A stretch of 64,000 nucleotides of DNA from Cyanodermella asteris (lineage: Eukaryota > Ascomycota > Lecanoromycetes > Ostropales > Stictidaceae). The position numbers and the translations under genes are program-made. The notes under the pieces were generated by a model. It did not search any database and was not told the DNA's origin. It saw only the letters and a program-made list of their open reading frames with translations. The stretch lies in assembly GCA_900618795.1 (NCBI GenBank), contig UYJD01000007.1:239008-303007 (forward strand), in the 5' to 3' direction. Below, piece after piece: positions 53,717 through 64,000 of this stretch (positions are counted from its first letter, which is position 1; the number at the start of each line of letters is the position of its first letter).

Positions 53717-56470
53717 TCATACAAAGACGTAACCTCTGTAGGTATCGTCAATTGTACCGCGTCGACTCACGCCAGTTCCAGGCTGAGCGTTGTACCTTCG
53801 CAACAATTCACACAGTTCGGTTCTCCCTCTAACATGGTCCAGCGCCCTGCTGCCTCGATTGCACTGCGCGTTGACATTTGCCCTGAAATCGTTCACCAGC
53901 AATTCGACCATCTCCACGTTGCGTTTGTTGCAAGCCCAAATCAATGCTGTCCAGCCACTATTGTCCCTAATGTCGACCTTTGCACCATTGCTTTCCAGTA
54001 TCATACGAGCAATGGCGACGTGCACAATCTCACACGCAATGATGAGCGCGCTCTGACCTCGGTCGTTGACCATGTTAGGGTCGGCAAAGTAATGCAGAAG
54101 CAGCGCGGTCGTCTCTTTGTGCTTCTCACGAACGGCCGCCATGAGTGGTGTCGAGCCTCCATTGTCGGGTAAGTTCAAATCTGCTCCTTTGCGGATGAGG
54201 AACTCGACACAGGCGGTTTGCCCTCGCCACGCGGCCCAGACCACAGCCGTTCGACCATACCCTCGCTGGACATCCCGCTCGTTAGGGTTCATGCCTTTGC
54301 TCAGGAAAAGGCGTACTACCTCGATATGACCGTGCTGGGCGGCTAGCAGGAAAGCGCTCGTACCTTCGCTGGAATGGAGAGTGACGCCAAAGTCCAGAAG
54401 CACGCTAATGGTCTCTGGAATGCCATTCATGGCGGCAACTTCCAGCAGTGATCGTCCCTTTTCGTCTTTGGAGTCAATCGGCGCGCCATGCTCGAGAAGC
54501 ATCTTGGCAATCATGACTCGACCAGGCGTGCTGATTGCTGTGAAGAGAGGCGCCTTGTAGGTTTTGGTGCCGCGAACGTTGGCCGATTTGAAGACTGGAA
54601 TCGGGCTGCCGAAACGCCTCTTCTTGATGACTTGGATACCCTCGCCTTGCAAAAGACTGTGTATGATGCGGCGTCGGTCTTTTTGTATCGCCCACACTAA
54701 TGCCTCTTGAGCATCAAAGTCCCCCTTGAACCCGGCTTCGGCGAGGATAGAAACATTGTCTTGAGCATCACGAGCAGGCGCATTTATTAGGCTTTGCTTT
54801 CGATTCAGCGGTTCCATATCTTTCTCGAATCCGCCTTGATCTGGTTGCGGACTCGTTGGACCGTATGTGCCACCGAAGTTGTGTGAGTGCTGACTCCCAC
54901 CAGGGATCATTGGCTCTGATCCTGCAAAATAGCTGCCAGGAGCGCCAGCATGGTGGTTGACAGGAGCCGTAGAGCCTCGGCGGTAGCCGCGGGTTGTTCG
55001 CTCAAGTGGCCGGGGAGAGTTGGGAGCAGCACGCTGGCCCGGTCCAAAGAGCATATTGCTTGTCTTCTCTCGCCAATCCTCGGGCATCAGGTCGAGCATA
55101 GGCTTGACCTTGACAGCATTACCTTGTCTGTGATAGATCTGGGCTAGCAGAGAGTGCGACTCCCAATAAGACTGGCTCATCTCATCTTCCAAGCTAATGC
55201 GGACATTCAGAGCGTCCACGCAATAGCTTTCCGCTTCTAGAAAATCATCTTCGTGAAGGTAGACTTTGGCAAGGAGGTGATATGCTCTGGATAGTGTTTG
55301 TTGCATCTCTGCATCTGAAGACCGTTTGTCGTCCTTGATCGCCAGAATGGCTTCGAGAAGACATTCCTCAGCAGCAGCCAAGCGGGGCTCTGTTGAAGCA
55401 GTTTGGAGGTCTGCAACATTGAGCCTGACGTGAATCAGGTCGCGCTCGATGAATGTGCGCCCGGCCTTGCTCAAACCCAAGGCATCTTGCATCGCCTGAT
55501 CCAGCTCTGCAAGAGCCTGCTGTTTGTTTCCTTGGGCATAATTATCGTTGCCCCTCTTTATGAAGTTGCGCACGGATCGGATCTGGAACCTTTCATGTGG
55601 AGGTTCAGTCAGCTTTGCTGTCGGATCCTGGTATGAAGCATCTAACGACTCTTCGCTGTCGCTATCGCGAATGTTCGTTGCATATGATGGTCGTCGAGTA
55701 TTGCGTGCTGAATCCAGCAATTGCATCCAGGCTGAGACCGGCTCGGAAAGATCGTTGATTTCGTCCTCGTCCAATTCTTGTTCGTCTGCAGCTGAGGGTA
55801 TCAGGGTGCTTGACCTAGAAAGGCGGTCGTCGGGACGCGGCGACTTGGCTCTTTCTAGCACTGCTGTGGCAGTACGGCGGAGTCGCGCATCCTCCTTGTC
55901 CTCTTTGACAGGCTGAGTTATCACCAACGCCGACTCGAGTTGCTTTGTGAGTGGTTCGATCTCCGCTTCGTGTCCTGCTTTGCGGTAGGCTGGCGAATTG
56001 GCGACCATGAATACACCAAGCATGTTCAAGCTTATACCGAGACTTTGCTTGCTCTTGTCGACAAGCGTAACACACTCTGCGAGCTCTTTTGCCTTTCTCT
56101 TCGATCGCACGGCTTGCCGGAGCGCATCAAGAGTCGACTGACTTGTGGCGTTCCCGACAATAACCTCGAGAATTTGCTCCAACTTTGTCAGGACATATCT
56201 CGACCGTTCAACAGAACCATTGACGGCCTTGAGCATTTCCTGTCCGCTCGTGCTCCGACCCGTTCGTTTGACGGATGGGTGACCTAGTCCAAAGCTCACA
56301 AGGTTGAGCACGCGTTCTAGATCGCGTACCTCATCCTCGACACGGTTCAAGGTCTTGTCGATAGTTCTGACATCGTGGGTGAACTCGTAGATCTTGCCAC
56401 ACGTCTTGACGCAAATGACAGCGGCTTCAAGGGCAACACCAGCCGTCTGCACAATCGTGAATGGATCCAT
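53717..56470 (-). CDS. Helo-like N-terminal domain plus TPR-like and ankyrin-repeat protein
   Basis: 917 aa from MDPFTIVQTAG at 56470 (an ATG at 56515 adds 15 residues). The N-terminus MDPFTIVQTAGVALEAAVIC, with KTCGKIYEF and DLERVLNL, has the form of the fungal N-terminal/Helo-like domains found at the head of STAND/NLR-like proteins (about 1-190). A disordered acidic part follows, then about 310-480 with helical TPR-like pairs (NDNYAQGNKQQALAELDQAM; AYHLLAKVYLHEDDFLEAES). From about 600 to 890 there are seven or eight ankyrin repeats (GRSLLEVAAMNGIPETI; GSTPLMAAVREKHKETTALL; GWTALIWACNKRNVEMVELL). No NACHT/NB-ARC is seen. The layout suggests a signalling or incompatibility-type receptor; function unproved. 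Confidence 0.8.
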   Translation of the reverse strand: MDPFTIVQTAGVALEAAVICVKTCGKIYEFTHDVRTIDKTLNRVEDEVRDLERVLNLVSFGLGHPSVKRTGRSTSGQEMLKAVNGSVERSRYVLTKLEQILEVIVGNATSQSTLDALRQAVRSKRKAKELAECVTLVDKSKQSLGISLNMLGVFMVANSPAYRKAGHEAEIEPLTKQLESALVITQPVKEDKEDARLRRTATAVLERAKSPRPDDRLSRSSTLIPSAADEQELDEDEINDLSEPVSAWMQLLDSARNTRRPSYATNIRDSDSEESLDASYQDPTAKLTEPPHERFQIRSVRNFIKRGNDNYAQGNKQQALAELDQAMQDALGLSKAGRTFIERDLIHVRLNVADLQTASTEPRLAAAEECLLEAILAIKDDKRSSDAEMQQTLSRAYHLLAKVYLHEDDFLEAESYCVDALNVRISLEDEMSQSYWESHSLLAQIYHRQGNAVKVKPMLDLMPEDWREKTSNMLFGPGQRAAPNSPRPLERTTRGYRRGSTAPVNHHAGAPGSYFAGSEPMIPGGSQHSHNFGGTYGPTSPQPDQGGFEKDMEPLNRKQSLINAPARDAQDNVSILAEAGFKGDFDAQEALVWAIQKDRRRIIHSLLQGEGIQVIKKRRFGSPIPVFKSANVRGTKTYKAPLFTAISTPGRVMIAKMLLEHGAPIDSKDEKGRSLLEVAAMNGIPETISVLLDFGVTLHSSEGTSAFLLAAQHGHIEVVRLFLSKGMNPNERDVQRGYGRTAVVWAAWRGQTACVEFLIRKGADLNLPDNGGSTPLMAAVREKHKETTALLLHYFADPNMVNDRGQSALIIACEIVHVAIARMILESNGAKVDIRDNSGWTALIWACNKRNVEMVELLVNDFRANVNAQCNRGSRALDHVRGRTELCELLRRYNAQPGTGVSRRGTIDDTYRGYVFV

Positions 56471-58302
56471 AACAGCGACGACGTGTTCTGAGGCTGCTAC
56501 CAGGGGCGAGCCCAATGCAGCGGCACGAGATGATGACTTGTGCGGGACTAGAGTTTCGGGTTTCAGGTATAGTAAGCGTGCAAATAACCGCTAGTACAGG
56601 CCATATATGGCGTGCACTGGAACAGAACTTTTGGAGACTTGAGCCCTTAAGCATGAGCTCCTTCCTGCTCCGGATAGACGACACCTAACCTGGTCGACGG
56701 CGCTTCTTGACTCAACCCGTGCTATGTAGATGACATTTATCTCTGGAAACAACACGAGATTCCGTGCCAAACAGTCACTGATGCACTGAGGCCAGACCAG
56801 ATCTCAGTAATGTTGTGCCTGGGGTGGAGGGTGGCGATCTTGTATGCAGAGAAGGCTGAGGCGCTAATGCACCCGGCTGGAGTCTGGGGGAGTGGAGAAT
56901 GGAGCACCGTACGACAGAAAGCTTCGTACGGACGCTATGGCCGACAGAGAATCGAAAGTGAGAAGTGGAGGCACAAAGCCTGGTCATGTTACTGATGGGA
57001 CAAGCTGAGGAAAAAGAAGCTAAAAATGCCAGCCAAAGGATGTCAAAGAGGTCGGGTAAGTAATGAATGCCTGGCTCGTCGATGGAGCCGCACCCAGAGG
57101 CGAGGCTGATTGCGGCGCAACTAGTCCTTAGCGCAGGTAGAGAGAACGGACAGACAATCGAGCCGTCGAAGTGCTGCTGCAAGTTGAATTATAAGTGGCT
57201 TCGAAAAGTAATTTTGGTGTCGCTCAGCCTTCCGCTATTTAGCGTGCTGCATTTCTTCTGGTGCCACCGTGGTAGGGTAGATGGGCGTGCATTTCCAAGA
57301 CCCGGCTGGCCTCCAGATCAACGCTTACATCTTCAGAAAAGCTTCGTCCAGACACATCAAGGCCCGGCCGTCGCATCAAGGGCCAATTATTGCGTGTCAC
57401 TCGCTGTAAAATCGACGGACAGATCGCGCCCCTCAACATCCTGCCAGGCCAGGGAAGCCCTTAAGCAGGGCAGTGGTGCTCAGGCTGAGAGCTGATCGTC
57501 CGGAGAGTGTGAGCTGATCGCGCTAGCCTGCTCAAAGCTGACTGACGGCTGGAGCACATTCTCTTTTTGTGCCAGGCTGGAGTGTTGAGGATCCCGAGGT
57601 GGCGGCGGGAAGACCTTTCAGGAGCCGCGACACTCGGGTCGGTCGTTCGCGACTAGGACTATGGTGCCCTGCAAGAGAAAGCGATTTGCCTTTCCAGCTG
57701 CTGGTTTTGGCTGTCCGACGGGTGATCGGTGGTCGTGCTGAGCCACGATTGTTGGTCACGTTTTGTGGAGAAGTGGACTTCCATCATGGCGCAGCACGCA
57801 CGGACTGGGAGTTGAGCAGCTGACAAGTGCCACCATTCCACTCTTCGTCGTGCAGCCTCTGCACTGAATTGCCTGGCCAGGATACTGCTGCAGGCAAGTC
57901 CACCACCACATGAGGCATCATATTCAAAGCGGTCGCAGGACCGACCGCTGCTTCAGGGGAAACTGACGAGTGCAGGCAAAGTGAATGGCTGCGATACAAA
58001 TGCTCGAATCGCGGCCACTCCACTGCAGCCATATGCTTCAAATCAGTCATCACTGCAGGGGCAGCAAGGCAAAATGCTGGCGCAGGGCGCGTGGAGCATT
58101 GAGCGACCGCCACGCCTGGACCTACGAGTCTGCAATGCTCATCCAAGTCTCACGTGTCAAGGCCTCGAAAAGGTGGCACACTTCGCCAATTCAAGGCAAA
58201 ATGCAGTCTCACGACTCGTTTCCAACACACAACTCTGCTCTACTGCTTTCGGCAAGACAAATGCGAGGCTTTGGCTGAAAAGTTGACGCGTTCAATCAGA
58301 CT
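56471..58302. other. 1.8-kb intergenic stretch, no supported gene
   Basis: Short overlapping frames only; promoter side of the ankyrin gene and 3' region of the Mpv17-family gene. Confidence 0.55.
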
Positions 58303-59190
58303 CTATGTGACACGCAGAACCATGAATATTCCCCAAAAGAGACCGGCAATGCTACCCACAACTATGCGTCGTTCTGGCGGAACCACCGTGAACTGAAAGA
58401 TGCTGAAAAGTGGCCACACTTTGTATGCCGCACTCATGATTGGCCACAGCTCCTACAGGCGAAGATGGTCAGTGAACGTTTCACAGGCAGTCAGGCGGCT
58501 GACGTGACTTACAGAATTAGTGGCCTCCACCGCAGCTGCAACGCTCCCAGTACGAATGAGGGTGATTCCAAACACAAAGCCAGCATTGTTGACCAGTGCA
58601 CCCAGAGTCTGGTCAAGCAGAAACTTTTTCGCCAGGTTCCCTAGATCGAGCCTTCCACCGCCAGACTCCTGTAGAGAATTAGTATCATAATCCAACGCTT
58701 CGATGCTCAGTCGCGCCTGTGGATGAAACGTATGCGTCAGAAACGATGCAAAACCAGCAGCAACATAACATGTCATGGAAACAATGAGACAATCAGGTGT
58801 GCGTGCACCCGTGGTAGGTGTCTCTAGATAAGCGACTGTGGAGCTTGCAGCTGTTCCAATAGTGTTTTGACGACGCAACAGTAGAGCAAACAGATGGAAT
58901 CATACCTTTTCATCTCGACCCTTGGCCTTATCCTCGGGTCCTGGCTGCTTCTTGCCTGGGAACTCGGCTTCCAGGAACTCCTGCCACATGTAGTTGGGTG
59001 GCGTTGCAATGATGCACCATAGCATAAATTGAAAGATTGGCAGCATGTCGAGACCGATGGGATTGTACCAAGTGGCGGGCGCAGGCTGGATTCCTGTCTT
59101 GTAGAACTTAAGAAGTTGGGCCAGAATGGTGGAGGCCACATTGAGAATGCATGCTTGGATAGTGGCGGTTCGCATGCCAGAGCGAGGCAT
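58303..59190 (-). CDS. Mpv17/PMP22 (Sym1) family membrane protein
   Basis: 196 aa in three exons: 59190-58906, 58668-58513 and 58452-58303. The N-terminal half has LNVASTILAQLLKFYKTGIQ and the conserved MLWCIIATPPNYMWQEFLE. The second exon has LDLGNLAKKFLLDQTLGALVNN (family motif D..G...KF.LDQ). The third has ELWPIMSAAYKVWPLFSIFQ and ends with a hydrophobic span. Four membrane segments are expected. Family members sit in the peroxisomal or mitochondrial inner membrane (Sym1 responds to stress); localisation here is unknown. The first intron (237 nt) is longer than usual and could hide a small exon; the junction KGRDEK to ESGGGRLDL fits family spacing. Confidence 0.82.
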
Positions 59191-60749
59191 CTTGTGATTG
59201 TGAGGGCGATGACAGGTGACGAAAAAATTGAATGGTTATTGCATGGAAAAAGCAAACGGGTCTGGTGTGAGAGCGTTTATGCTGAAGGCTTCTGTGTGAG
59301 AAATAGCGACCAAGCCAGCAACGCCCAGCGTTGACGGTCGCGTGTGAGTCGAGTACAGATGGTTCTGATGAGCCGTGCGACCAAACCACTACAATTGAGA
59401 AGGAGTGAATTTCGGAGCCGCAGTCAGCGCTTCAGTGATCGATGAATTGAGAGCGGCTCATCTGTTTGATTGAGCTGGCATGAAGACAGCTGGCGCTATG
59501 GAACGCGTGCAGCTCGGTGGAGCTTCGTGGCCGGCTCCTGCTGACTAATTCAATGCCGGCACCTTGCACTCTCCACTCCATTTCTGCTTGTTCATGCCGC
59601 ACAAAACCTTGTCCAACACGACATATGCGTACTGCGGCTCCAACTGCAGCGGCCCATTGTGCACTATGCATCTTGCTCTGACTATAATGTCTGAGCATGT
59701 TCGCTGCAACTAGTTGCTGTCTCCATTGTACGAGTTGGTGAAAGCGCCATGCTTCTCTTGCCGCTGCGAGGTTGTTTGATAACGATGTCGATATTGGGAT
59801 GCTCAGAAAGTTTAGTCGGCACATCTCGCGACAGCGCAGAAGCCGTTCTGCTCCTTAGTTTTTTTCTGGGTAAGATTGGGTCTCTGACTTGTCATCTGCG
59901 TCATGTCGCATTGATGAGCTTCGAGACGAGCTCAATTGACTTCCAGTTCTAATCTCTTCATCTTCTCTCATGCTGTCATCAAAGCACTCCGAACTGTTGG
60001 AATGACGGACTGTTTTTGTTAAGTCTAGCCTGTATGATCTGACCTTGCTTTATCGGGGGGCCGGCCCGTCTACTCAACGTCCACAATAGAAACATTCTTC
60101 GCAGGTGATTGTGCATCCCCTTAAACAGAGAACCACAGAGGCACACGGCAAGACTGATACAGTGAAACAAGCTGTTTACGCCTTGTCCAAGAGCAAAAGG
60201 TGTTTGCCGAGATTAACAGTAGTCGCAGTCTTTCAATTGTGGTCTTGGGCTTTTCAAAACAGGGCAAAAAGTTGGTGCATCTTGCAGAATATATACCGAG
60301 GGAACTGACATCGCTGGGATACCACGAGGCTTCTATTCTCGCAGAGTGTCTGTCACAGCACCCGAACTTGACACTTGACTCGTGTCAACCAAGCCGCATG
60401 TCCGAATATTTCCTAGTGCGAGCCTTGTGTTGACATGACAGAACAGCGCCATCGAGGGCAATTGGCTTCCGCTATAGCACCAAGTACTGACGCTACCTGC
60501 TGAATGTCTACTACGCGACATCCTGATTTAACATGCATTAATAAAGCAAGGCCGATTATTCTCGCCTTGTGGCCTGTCACATCGTCAGAGCACAGGTCCG
60601 GACTGAACAACTTGTTTTCTTATTGTGTTTGGGCAATGACTGGTGCTGGAAATCTTGAACTCCTACTTCTGTATGCCGATCCGAAAGAAATGGCTGCACG
60701 ACTCATCCTGGTCTATTACTTCCTCTCAGCTCTCTCGATCGACAGGCCC
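59191..60749. other. 1.56-kb intergenic stretch, no supported gene
   Basis: Promoter side of the Mpv17-family gene and 3' region of the DUF924 gene, with short frames only. Base composition is somewhat more AT-rich than the genes around it. Confidence 0.5.
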
Positions 60750-61739
60750 TCACTCCGGCCTTTTTGCCGCCAGAGGCCTGATTCTTCCCGCCTCAATGTC
60801 TTCTTTTATCTGTCTCGTCGCAGCTTCACTACCTCCGCCAAATTTACCCACCGCAACAAAGAAATCTTTCTCCTCAGACTCCGTATTCGCGCGGCCGGCC
60901 TTCCAGTTCTGATACGGATATCTCCCGAACCGCCTCAGAAGAGGCTCATGAACCCTAGCGATCCGACAGAACCTCCAAATCGCTTCCTCTGGCCCGTTAG
61001 ACTCATCCAGCCCGTCGAACATGGACTTTAGCTGGTTAGGAAAAGCTGTGAGGTCCGTTGAATCCGCAACATCAAGGTCTCGGGTCGGGTCGCGAACGGC
61101 ATAATGTTGTTCAGCGACGTTGCGACATTCGCGCTCAAGTACCGACTCGCCGTGCGTGTGTGCTTCGAGATATTCTTGGTGAATGTAGCCCGTCATCATC
61201 GTGAAGGCTCGCATCCACGCGGCTTCGAAGCCGTACCCGAGTCCGGTCCACCGAGCGACTTTCTGAGGCTGAACATCGGCAGGTAGAACACTCAGTTCGT
61301 TGGACAAGCGCAGTGTCAGTTCCGCAAAGAAGCCATAAGTCCAGCGAGAGTCGACCTCAGTGAAGAGCAAGCGTGGAGCCTGATCGAGAAGCAGATGTAG
61401 GCCCAAAGCCAAAGCCGGAAACTCCGGTGCCGACGGATCTGGCAGGAAGGACAGGAACAGTGGAATTGAGGCGATCGGTATCGTGCTGAGCGGTTCTAGA
61501 GAGTCCCTGTAAACCAAATCGTAGACTTGTGGCGCAATGTCGTCGTTCTTGAAGAAGTTGAGCAAGCTGACGGCGTTGAGTGGAGATGGTGCCTCGTCGA
61601 TGAAGGAGAAGTAGAGTTTGTGAAGTGCTAGTAGGCGGTCGTGAGAGAGAGCTGATGTGAGGATGGGTACCGGGTCCGAGGGTATTAAGTCAGACGGCAA
61701 TTTCAGCGGTGTCATATGGTGGATCTGGTTATGAGGCAT
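60750..61739 (-). CDS. DUF924 family protein
   Basis: Single exon, 329 aa. The C-terminal part has the DUF924 signature (VHEPLLRRFGRYPYQNWKAG, then EEKDFF) that ends this mostly bacterial and fungal family; QYYAVRDPTRDL-like loops precede it. The N-terminal half is helical (LHLLLDQAPRLLF; LTLRLSNELSVLP). No catalytic function is assigned to DUF924. The fungal form is longer than the about 180-residue bacterial proteins. The start could be the second Met (MTPLKLP) eight residues in. No signal peptide or membrane span. Confidence 0.78.
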   Translation of the reverse strand: MPHNQIHHMTPLKLPSDLIPSDPVPILTSALSHDRLLALHKLYFSFIDEAPSPLNAVSLLNFFKNDDIAPQVYDLVYRDSLEPLSTIPIASIPLFLSFLPDPSAPEFPALALGLHLLLDQAPRLLFTEVDSRWTYGFFAELTLRLSNELSVLPADVQPQKVARWTGLGYGFEAAWMRAFTMMTGYIHQEYLEAHTHGESVLERECRNVAEQHYAVRDPTRDLDVADSTDLTAFPNQLKSMFDGLDESNGPEEAIWRFCRIARVHEPLLRRFGRYPYQNWKAGRANTESEEKDFFVAVGKFGGGSEAATRQIKEDIEAGRIRPLAAKRPE

Positions 61740-63512
61740 GATCGTGGCAAATTACGATGGATGGTGTTCACGCTTTGAAATTTCAGAGTATGTTGTGGAA
61801 TCTCTTCTCTCAATCCTGGTGGGGCATGTGGGCGAAGGCTGAAGCTTGTCATCAATCCCAGTTTCGCTCGTAGGAAATTTTGCCGAAAATACTCGTCGTC
61901 CATACGATGAGGTCGCTGCCTTGATGTCTTTGTGTTATCACCGAGACTGTCCAAGGCGGGATGCTGTTCGAACACTGCAGATAGCGATTGATATGCCTCC
62001 GCTAACCTGAGCACATAAAGTGAAGGCTCTTCGCCAGGCCATGGGGTGAACGAATATCTTATAGAAAACGCTCCCGGGACCACACTACATGCAGGGCCAC
62101 TGAGGTAAGATGCCGATACAGCGAGCTGATCCTCAGTCGCTCTGACTGGAAGGAGGTTTCTACACGGCCACCACCTGGTCTCAATCTCCCATCGCCAGCG
62201 TTTATACTATATGTGAGGATGGACCCCACATCTCCTCGGCGGAATGTTGTCAGCAGCTTTGCGTTTTGCTCTCTACGTTGTTGCTTGCGTCTCCTCCTGA
62301 AACATGTGCGGCCAGGTTTCACACGTTGCGAGCAGAGAGTTCAAACCGTGCCAATCAAGTCGATCCGGACACTTACGATGTAACGCGGGCACNNNNNNNN
62401 NNNNNNNNNNNNNNNNNGTGGCGTGGTCATATTGCTAAGGAACATAGAACCGAGGTACGTCAAAGTCACATTGCATACGAGCTAACTACTTCAGCCTAGC
62501 GCCAATTATCAACTATTACAGGCACCTATGATCTATCTATCATCTATGAGATCACGAACAGGCCCTTAAATGTCTACTACTGTCGATGTTAAATGCCTCA
62601 ATGGGGCGCCACCGAATCCCCAAAGTTTGTATAATGTTCTAGAAAACGATTGGAACTCTTGCGAATGGTACAAAAACGCCATCGAATCCTTGACGACATG
62701 AACGCTTGGTTGGCAGTGGTTCATCGGTTCAGGCGACTCCAATTCCTCACGCGATGAGTGCTTTCCGTCTCACCGCGGTCCCCTCCACCAAATCCTGCGA
62801 ATCATGTTGGGGGCTACCAGCTCGCCCGCTTATGTGGCGGAGATTGGCTTGCTTGGCCCCGTTTACCGTTGCGCTCCTGCCCGCCGCTTCCCGGTCTCGA
62901 CAGAGGAACCCAGCAGTGTCTGTCAGCAGCAATAAAGAAGCTCGCGGGTTCACCCAAATCTGCGCTTTGGTGACGCTTTCGACTCTGAGCGCGGCTCCAG
63001 TTCAGAAGTGGATAGATTACTCACCATTGTAGCCCTGTGCTACTTCAGCCTCGTGGACGACTCGTGGTTCTAGTGGCAGCTATTTCCGAGCTGTCAGGGA
63101 TCAAGCTTCGTGATAAGCTCAGAGCGGCCGGGCCCAAGCCACTTGTATGCTACCTCGCTGCTCCCTCGGCGCTGCGTTCCTACATCCACCAGAAGCTCAC
63201 GTTCCACTCTTTGCCTGCAACTCTCCCGCCGGCATGGTCGACACCTACCCCTTCCGGCCTCTTCGCCTTGACGACTATCCCCACTCGGTCTAGTCGAGTG
63301 GCAGCGGCAGAGCTGCCCAGACCCCGCAGATAGGTCAATGTCGTAGCACAACAATTGCTAATTAGCCTGGAGAGCTGGTCGAGCTGAGCTCGCTCGATTA
63401 GCGTCAATTGCGACACCACGACGAAATTTGGGCGCATACAAATAGCTTCGAGCTCCCGTCGAGCTGTTGAGTCGAGTGCCCACGTGAGAACTCTCCTCGT
63501 CCACTGGTCAAG
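61740..63512. other. intergenic stretch with assembly gap, no supported gene
   Basis: Between the DUF924 gene (-) and the sedolisin gene (+), divergent. Contains 25 N at 62393-62417. No frame with domain character. Confidence 0.5.
62393..62417. other. assembly gap (25 N)
   Basis: Twenty-five consecutive N. The true gap length may be unknown; frames running through it are meaningless. Confidence 0.99.
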
Positions 63513-64000
63513 ATGTTGTTCAGCACTCTCCTCTGCCTTGCTGGCGCCCTGTCCACCGCCAATGCCCTGCCCAAGAGCGCGTTGAACTCCCGCTCGGCGT
63601 ACGCTGTCAAGGAGCGACACCTTGCTCCTCGCAGCTGGAAGAAGATCGGTGATGCCCCCAAGAGCGATTCCATTCAGTTGGCAATCGGCCTCAAGCAGTC
63701 GAACCAGGGCGTCGTCGAGCAGCACCTGGTCGAGGTCTCAGACCCGAGCCACCCTCGCTACGGCAAGCACCTCAGCGCCGCCGAGATCGAAGACATCACC
63801 CGTCCATCCGAGCATGCACAGTCGGCAGTCAACGCATGGCTGGCCGAGCACGGCCTCACGGGTAGCTACAACCCCGGAAAGGACTTTGTCTACCTTGTGA
63901 TTCCGATTGAGAAGGCGGAGCAGCTCCTCCAGACCACTTACTCGACCTTTGAGCACGCCGATGGCACCAGAATCTCGCGCACCCAGGAGTGGTCGTTGCC
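63513..64000 (+). CDS. sedolisin-type (S53) tripeptidyl-peptidase, 5' part cut by window end
   Basis: The first 162 codons of a secreted acid serine protease precursor. The signal peptide MLFSTLLCLAGALSTANALP is followed by the S53 activation propeptide (Pro-kumamolisin): LAIGLKQSNQGVVEQHLVEV, SDPSHPRYGKHLSAAEIEDI, VNAWLAEHG and VIPIEKAEQLLQTTY. The catalytic Ser/Glu/Asp domain lies beyond base 64000 and cannot be judged. The ATG at 63513 is the one that gives the signal peptide. The propeptide layout fits fungal SedA/SedB-like enzymes that act on proteins at acidic pH outside the cell. Confidence 0.9.
   Translation, partial: MLFSTLLCLAGALSTANALPKSALNSRSAYAVKERHLAPRSWKKIGDAPKSDSIQLAIGLKQSNQGVVEQHLVEVSDPSHPRYGKHLSAAEIEDITRPSEHAQSAVNAWLAEHGLTGSYNPGKDFVYLVIPIEKAEQLLQTTYSTFEHADGTRISRTQEWSL

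Overview
The window is nuclear DNA from a filamentous ascomycete (Pezizomycotina). Dothideomycetes is my best guess. Genes lie on both strands and are well spaced. Introns are short (about 50-100 nt, GTANGT-type donors, AG acceptors). The gene set is typical of these fungi: a fused MoaA-MoaC gene, an S53 sedolisin, a GH28 pectinase, an MIF-domain protein, a Helo-like/ankyrin protein, and a dispersed 5S rRNA gene of Neurospora/Pezizomycotina type. I found no bacterial operon features, no CRISPR array and no recognisable complete transposon or virus copy.

Layout. 1-260: 3' end of an unidentified gene, followed by a tRNA-like (A box/B box) stretch and a G14 run. 0.9-8.6 kb: housekeeping block of an SRA-YDG protein, GTR2 (Rag GTPase) and cnxABC (molybdenum cofactor, MoaA-MoaC), all on minus, with RPS25 divergent from cnxABC. 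9.5-13.2 kb: accessory part with a small GPI-type secreted protein and a divergent pair of Cys-containing secreted proteins that look distantly related. 16.7-20.9 kb: a single-pass membrane protein and an MIF-domain protein. 22.8-25.3 kb: decayed stretch with a GMC oxidoreductase remnant and a broken or mis-framed small secreted protein. 25.9-34.0 kb: mitochondrial-type membrane protein, type-B carboxylesterase, GH28 exo-polygalacturonase-like enzyme, intradiol ring-cleavage dioxygenase and a SAGA Sgf11-like protein. 35.9-44 kb: amino-acid permease, RAD5/HLTF-type helicase, methyltransferase remnant and an unknown protein. 44-49 kb: no supported gene. 49-64 kb: FYVE protein, kinetochore MTW1/Mis12 with a 5S rRNA gene inside an intron, Helo-like/TPR/ankyrin protein, Mpv17-family protein, DUF924 protein, a 25-N assembly gap, and the 5' part of a sedolisin cut by the window end.

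How the genes relate. Most neighbours are functionally independent, as usual in fungi. GH28 plus intradiol dioxygenase plus carboxylesterase could serve growth on plant material, but nothing in the sequence shows that they are co-regulated. The two most striking structures are (i) the 5S rRNA gene nested on the same strand inside an MTW1 intron, and (ii) the MoaA/MoaC junction intron of cnxABC. If that intron is retained, translation ends exactly after a Gly-Gly, which mimics the mature MoaA C-terminus. All exon borders were read by eye from splice signals and reading-frame continuity; no similarity search was possible.
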